From the NCBI RefSeq assembly GCF_000711695.1, contig NW_013546963.1, forward strand, positions 1-64,000: DNA of 64,000 bases. Reading direction: 5' to 3'. This stretch comes from Tilletiaria anomala UBC 951. Taxonomy: Eukaryota > Basidiomycota > Exobasidiomycetes > Georgefischeriales > Tilletiariaceae. Below, one piece after another: positions 58,614-64,000 of the stretch (positions within the stretch are counted from its first letter, which is position 1; every line of letters starts with the position of its first letter). A program made the translations under genes and the position numbers. The notes below the pieces were generated by a model that was not told the origin of the DNA, ran no database searches, and saw only the letters and a list, made by a program, of their open reading frames with translations.

Positions 58614-60627
58614 GGTCGGCTGGGGATTGCTGCTTACGATTGGAGAGAGATCTGGTTGGCCCCAGCGCAGCACTGAAACGGGGAGTGCGATCAAGTCGTG
58701 CCAAAGGTTTTGCACGCCCGCGAGCCACTTTGCGTTTGCGAATGAGTCTGTTTTGCGACCTCAAAAATGCGATCGTCATGTGGCCTGGAATAAATAGGTA
58801 CAGGCTAGCGGAGTAGGGGACGCTTGGTGTTGTGAGCGGGTCCACATCAATACAACAGGTGGTGCGCTCCCGTGCTGTGCTGACCTCAAGAGTGGACAAA
58901 CGGGAGTCTGGGGTCACTGTCCGGTGGATCTCCGGCTGCTCCGACGACTTCCAATGACTTCACCGGACTTAAGTTCAGCTCAGTGATCACTTGTAGTTGA
59001 GTCTCAGTTTCTGTTAGTACACATAAATGGAACTACGCTCCTCCAACTTCCTGCCTCATTTCCTTTGCCTATGGAGATCCGTGACACAATCATCTAGAGC
59101 GTACCACGAAAATTTCTTGGGCTGACATCGAGTGCGTCGTCAGCGTAAGGAACTCCTCCAGAGCGCTCCGTCCATTCGGTACTGCTCATGGTGAGATTGT
59201 TGTTCCATTTGTAGCGATAATGTTCAGACAAACCCCGTGCAGATATCTTCATTCCCAAATGAATTCAAAGAAAAAGGCGGGCAGGCGGCGGGAGTATCGA
59301 GTGCCACAGAAGTTCGAAAAGAGTTACTTACAACTTGGTCGCCTGAGAAAAGGTCGATATCCACAGCTTGCCCAGCGTCGACGCTTCCAATGTCCTCCTT
59401 CATCTCATCCGCTGCTGCCTCTGTCATGCTCTTGGTGGGGGGTCAATGACCAATAATTGGACTCATGAAAATAGTCCTTTTCGGAAATATCACAATTGAT
59501 GCACCTCTATCGTCTATGCTTTGCTCGCCGCGAATTCTGTCTGAGCATGAGGTCGCCCGGCAGGGTTTATGGGAGTGGTGCCACCACGCGAAGGGACACC
59601 GCCGACTCGAAAAGCAAGACAAGATAGGCCTAGAAGAGCTTTCTGAGAAGTTTCATAGACTGACCGCCCACTTGATACTGGGCGGAGCAATGTTCATGAC
59701 ACGTTACAGTCCCTACAGGACCGCGTGGCTAGCCAAAGGAAGTTGCCAAGGTCCATCACAGAGGAAACGAAGTTCGTTGTGCAAGGTTTTGAGTGAGATA
59801 TCGGCTTGCAGAACAAGCACAGGAAATCCGAGATGAAGGGGCTAATTTGAGCTCCCTTGGTCATCCTGTCAACCGTCCGCACCGTAATCCTTGGAAAACC
59901 TTTCGATTGATCAAGCTGCGCCATTCCTCTCTGATGAATCGCGTCAATGTCTTCTCCTGCATGAAGTTTGAGTCATTCCTGGCCCGAATCGTGACAAAGC
60001 TTTGGTATGCTTCGATCTCGAGCAAACGAGAACTCCGTTCCGGCATGTCGAAAGGAAGTAAGCTTTCTGTGGAGGATACAGCAGCTGTCGCTTCGTCCCA
60101 TGTACAAAGCAGGATGGAGATTTTGAGAACCCATCTTAGCAACGCCCCGCCTCTGCTTGCGGCGTTCTGGTCCAGGATTTACATAGGGTTTGTCAGTGAG
60201 TGATCGCACCCGGCATCTCATCAGTCTTGCAGGCACAAGTGTTGCCCATGCACGTTTGAAAAGCGGAGCTTCCACAATAAGAAGGGGGGAAAGGGGGAGG
60301 ACACTGAGCCAGTGATGGCTAGCCATTCGTTATACACAGGCTGCTCAGTGCTATTGACGTCACGAGGTCCCGTTCCGAATTTTATCTCCATGCGTTATGT
60401 CGACGACACCGATTCCATCTCGACGAAGTGAAGCCGAGCGAAGCGAATGCAATACGAACAAGCAAAGCTGTGTATATACAAGCTTGCCAGCTTGGTGCTA
60501 AGGCCGAAAGTGTATATATACAGGCGAAATCAGCCATCCAAATCCAGCTCCCTCTTCCTCGAATCATTCCTATAATGTGAACACCTTTCGATACAACCCC
60601 GAATTAACTTCGTCAGGAGGTTGGGAC
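58614..60627. other. 2-kb region without a recognised gene
   Basis: Coding-like debris can be seen but not named. A minus-strand piece at 59427-59330 (DIDLFSGDQ before a GTAAGT), a plus-strand frame at 59465-59836 and another at 59793-60203 have protein-like stretches that stop without joining. Near the pirin start there is a full CRE palindrome TGACGTCA (60355-60362) and two GTGTATATA runs about 40 bp apart (60470-60520), in TATA-box position for pirin. The region may hold another decayed gene. Confidence 0.4.
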
Positions 60628-61920
60628 ATGCTCTCTAACCGCACAGCGCTCGCCTCCAGTGCCGTCCTTCTAGGCTCTCTTCGAATCGCACAGAAGCAAT
60701 CTGCACCGCATACACTCGCCTCAGCAGGCACCTACCTCCACAACACGTACTCTTCCCGAATCTCTTCGTACTTACGCAACATGGCTACCACTACGAATGG
60801 CAACTCGCCATCTCATACCCTCGCGGCACATCCCGACATTGCACCACGCAGGTGGTTTCAGCGAGGGCATGCCGACCATGGTTGGCTGAAGACTGTGAGC
60901 TGGAGAACAATAGACATCAATCAAGGGTTATTTACTAAGTCTTGGACTTTAGTTTCACACTTTTAGCTTTGCCAGCTACTATGACCCCAAGCACATGGGC
61001 TTCTCTGATCTCCGCGTCATCAACGAAGACCGTGTTGAAGCAGAAACCGGCTTCCCAACGCACCCGCATTCGAATGTGAGCCATGATGCACTCCTTGTTC
61101 CCCATACCACTTTGAAGCCCTAGACAAAGATAAATTCACTTTTGATACCAGGCCGAGATTTTTTCGTACATCGTCAGCGGCGAACTGACGCACAAGGACA
61201 GCATGGGAAACGCCGAGACGCTCAAGCGGGGCGACCTGCAGTTCACCTCTGGCGGCACGGGGATACGGCACAGCGAGTACAACAACAACCCGTCGAAGGA
61301 AGTGCATTTTGCGCAGATCTGGTACGTGCCGGACAAGCGCAATCTGACGCCACAGTACTACACGTCGCAGACGCCGGACGAAATGAAGCGTGATGTGCTC
61401 AAGACGCTGATCAAGCCGATGAAGACATTCACGCCGGAGGAGCAGGTCGTCAAGGGCGTGCTTCCCTCTGGCCGGCCCATTCCAGCGAATAACAGCCTTG
61501 TGACACGCGCCAGCATCCTGACGCCGAGCAAGAGCGTGATGCACATCGTCGGCGAGGATTCGGATGTCGCAAACGAGACGTCACCACCGTATGAACGCTG
61601 GCTCTACGTCCACCTGCTGCAGACGACCGGATACAAGGGCCCAGAAATGAAGGACCACCCGCTGATGAATGAGGCAGCGCTTAAAATGAAGACCGGTGCC
61701 GGAGAGCTGCAGCTCAACGAGGGTGATGGCGTATACGTTAAGAAGGTTAACGTCGGCGAAGCAGTCGAGTTTGAGAGCACCGGGGGCAAGGATGCTGAAT
61801 TGTAAGTCAGAAAAGCGCGACAGTTGCGAGCTTGCCTCATATCCATGGGTCTGACAAACTGTCTCTCTTCGCTTTGCGCTCCAACCGTACAGCCTGCTCT
61901 TCGACCTTCGAGCACAGTGA
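60628..61920 (+). CDS. Pirin (cupin metalloprotein), possibly mitochondrial
   Basis: Fe-binding cupin of the pirin family, whose fungal and bacterial members include quercetinase-like dioxygenases and transcription cofactors. Exons 60628-60894, 60953-61075, 61152-61801, 61893-61920 give 355 residues; an in-frame ATG at 60577 is an alternative start. The N-terminal 50 residues look like a mitochondrial presequence before an internal Met (MATTT). The family block [20 protein letters not shown] joins across intron 1. The four metal ligands are present: His126 and His128 (THPHSN), His170 and Glu172 (GIRHSE). The C-terminal cupin follows ([18 protein letters not shown]...). The end LLFDLRAQ in the last 28-nt exon matches the pirin end. 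Confidence 0.93.
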
Positions 61921-62772
61921 ACATGACTTGTCTTTCGTCTTCACCGCTGCTTTGAATGCCGCTGTACTTGTAGGACTCTCAAATATCACATGCACATTTG
62001 AACTGGATGATATTTGGAGTGGACATCGTGAGATTCGGCTTGACTTCGATTCGGTGCCCTCTGATTGAACACCCTTGTGCATCATCATGATCTTACAGAA
62101 ATCTGCGGAATGGTATGCAGGCATACCGAACCGAGGTTGAAAACATGTATTGCTTACGAGTTTTTGCGACCTTACTGACACGTGACAGCCGCCCTTGGTT
62201 GGACAGTGCCCGAAAGCAATATGCCATTCAGTCTGCTGCTACTCGACCTCGACCACAGAAGGCCGAGAGGTGCTCGGCTGGTCGGCCAGCAGACTACGTG
62301 CCGGCCATGGCGCACCAAAAAAATATATTTCGGGCGTCCGCCATGAATCAGGCATCCGCTATGAACGTGGCCCTGCTGTAAAGGTCCCGCAAGAAGGGAT
62401 TTGTGGGTGTACAGACCGTCGTCGGCGGTTTGGCAGTGAGATTTCTCGGGACGATGAGGGCACCAAGGGGATGACGCTGGGTGATCTGTGGCGGCGGGTA
62501 TTAAAAATTTGAGGCACAGCGGCTGTGGACACGTCGCGTCGCGTCTCGCATGGATGTGACGCGTCGCACTCAGCTTCAACCCATCTTATGCACGACCAAA
62601 CTCAAACATTGCAACTACATTTCGGCAGCAAGTGCATTGAGATTTGAGCGCATGAGCAGCCATCATCCAAGTTCAGCGTGCAGTCATCAGGGTCGTAACT
62701 TTGTGCGGGATCAATTCCATTCTGCAGAGCTGGACTTCGTTCACTGGTAGTCACGCAACGCGCCTTGTAAAA
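61921..62772. promoter_or_regulatory. Region between pirin and DCC1, with MCB-type elements
   Basis: This is 852 bp. It includes GTCGCGTCGCGTC (62533-62545) and ACGCGT (62559-62564), listed separately. Partial direct repeat: CGTCCGCCATGAA / CATCCGCTATGAA near 62335-62364. No recognised coding exon. Confidence 0.5.
62533..62564 (+). promoter_or_regulatory. MCB-type cluster upstream of DCC1
   Basis: GTCGCGTCGCGTC (62533-62545) followed 13 bp later by ACGCGT (62559-62564), about 210-240 bp upstream of the DCC1 start. ACGCGT is the MluI cell-cycle box bound by MBF, which drives DNA-replication genes in yeasts. It is seen directly; regulation is inferred from the gene's role. Confidence 0.5.
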
Positions 62773-64000
62773 ATGAAACCGGCTGCGCCGACTGCACCAA
62801 CCGTCCATTTGCTCGCCGATCCAGCGGAGTCCACCGAGTATCGCTTGCTCGAGCTGCCACCAGAGATCGCGGCCTTGCTTGAGAATGGGGGAGACGACGG
62901 CAACGGCCACAAGAGCACGGGAAAACGGAAACGCACGGATATTGACGATGGTAGTGATGATGATGACGGAATCGAGTGGGACACCGGCAGAAGGATGTGA
63001 GCCTCTACTTTACAAAGTCTCGATCGGTCGCGTGCGGCATGACATTAATAGCAGTGCATTTTATTCCAATAGCCTGACGATTAACGGACGCTACTTAGAT
63101 GATGCAACAGTCTGCACGGAATCACGAACGTACAACCTACGACACGTTTCGCAGTCCAACTCCCTCCTGCTGTGCACTCTGCTCCCTGCTTCGAGCGTCA
63201 CCCTCGCCTCGACATCAACACGGGAGACATCGCCTGCATCTAGTGACAGCGCTGTTCTGCTCAAATGCTCTGCGGCAAGCAGTGGCGCTGGCGCGACTGC
63301 TTGTAGACAAGCAGGTCATGAGGGGCAAGCAGTTCTTTCGCTTAAATGCACTGTCAAGGATACGCTGGAGCTACAGTGGGCGATGCCTAAGCTCGAGCGC
63401 ATAGCCACATTGCTAAAGGCGAGCGCTTACAGAGGGCCCGATGAGGAGGAAAGGAGATCGAAGAAGCTGTTCGAAGGTGCTGTGGGTCTTACTTTTCTCA
63501 TCTCTGCAATCCTGCGGCTGGCCAAAACCTGACGCTAATACACTTTATTGCCTTTCGATTGATAACAGCCTGGGGATCGACTCTACACGATGAAAGAAGT
63601 GCGTTCGGTGGTACAAGCCAGTCGGACGGAGTTGGAGGCCGGCCTCGACTTGTATCGCGTGGTAAAGCTCGACGGACACGCGCGTCTCATCTCACGCACG
63701 TACCTTGCTAAAAGCGTCCTACCGGCATTGCTCAACCATCTCGATCTGCATGATTACTGCATAGATAACGTGCCCGAGTCGTCCACCATCGACGCGCTCG
63801 CGACGGATCATGGCGTTTCGCGCATCGTCGCCAAGAAGGTGCTCATCAAGTGGTTTGGGAAGCGGATTCGGGCTGGTGCGTCAAACGGAGACGCAGAGGA
63901 CGGGGATGATGTGCACGGCGACGGCGAGGATTTGATTGCGAAAGGCAAAGGACGGGAGAGGTCAGTCGCGCTGAAAGGGCAGGAGATGGCCAAGACCATA
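62773..64000 (+). CDS. DCC1: Sister-chromatid cohesion protein Dcc1 (partial, cut by window end)
   Basis: Subunit of the Ctf18-Dcc1-Ctf8 RFC-like clamp loader that helps establish cohesion. Exons 62773-62996, 63073-63481 and 63569 onward; the gene continues past the window, so the last exon is partial (355 residues seen). After a start EYRLLELPPEIAALLENG and an acidic insert, exon 2 opens LTINGRYLDDATVCTESRTY, the Dcc1 core ('DDAVLCT..TY.L' pattern), then NSLLLCTLLPAS. After intron 2, LYTMKEVRSVVQASRTELEA and the winged-helix part WFGKRI follow. The junctions were chosen by frame: donor 62997, acceptor 63072, donor 63482 (GTGGGT, weak) and acceptor 63568. The weak donor is the least certain point. 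Confidence 0.87.

Noticed and set aside
59224-59427. Short minus-strand frame with GDQVVSNSF, vaguely like TCTP
   Set aside because: The likeness is a few residues, no other TCTP block follows and no exon chain could be built.
1-64000. tRNA, rRNA, transposon and CRISPR signals
   Set aside because: Scanning for B-box-like tRNA tails, terminal repeats and regular spacer arrays gave nothing convincing.

Overview
This window is fungal nuclear DNA. It carries about 24 protein-coding genes on both strands. Most have short GT-AG introns (about 45-130 nt; one in ATP4 is 382 nt), G/C-rich codons, and long Ser/Ala/Gly-rich disordered stretches. Fungus-typical genes (REG1/DUF1752, Fta1/CENP-L-like, SYS1, CTR, ATP4, NOP12) identify the kingdom. 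Intron density and protein character suggest a basidiomycete, probably of the smut lineage (Ustilaginomycotina). That placement is inference, since nothing could be searched. I see no rRNA, tRNA, CRISPR array, transposon or viral remnant.

Layout. 0-1.5 kb: no recognisable gene. 1.5-16.5 kb: ORC4 (+), a REG1-type PP1 regulator (+), a mitochondrial carrier (-), a large membrane-anchored amidohydrolase (+). 16.8-24 kb: a Ctr copper transporter (-), CDC20 (+), ERJ5-type DnaJ protein (+), CDC73 (-). 24.6-36.1 kb: TRM4/NSUN2 (+), an ADIP/Msd1-like coiled-coil protein (-), an ankyrin protein (+), NOP12 (-), ATP4 (-). 36.8-46.3 kb: a looser stretch holding a small hydrophilic protein, two decayed metabolic genes (a flavin amine-oxidase-like gene and an M20 N-carbamoyl-amino-acid amidohydrolase), and two intact genes, a RING/coiled-coil protein (+) and SYS1 (-). 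46.4-58.6 kb: a 1.7-kilo-residue disordered fungal protein (-), CSN6 with seven exons (+), a CENP-L/Fta1-like protein (-), a ZNF830-like zinc-finger protein (+), Yippee (-). 58.6-60.6 kb: no gene I can name, with coding-like debris. 60.6-64 kb: pirin (+) and DCC1 (+, cut by the window end).

The genes are housekeeping and do not form one pathway. Several serve chromosome replication or segregation (ORC4, CDC20, RING protein, CENP-L-like, ADIP/Msd1-like, DCC1). Three of those (DCC1, CENP-L-like, RING protein) have a shared GCGTCGCGTC-type element upstream of the start, identical over 13 bases in two of them. It resembles the MBF (MCB) element of G1/S genes and is the most interesting regulatory signal here. 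Convergent neighbours are packed very tightly (58-160 bp). I found no evidence of a new multi-gene system. The points most worth following are the shared promoter element, the two pseudogenes in one 9-kb stretch, an altered C-box in Cdc20, an altered Walker B motif in Orc4, and a possible promoter running antisense to the carrier gene.
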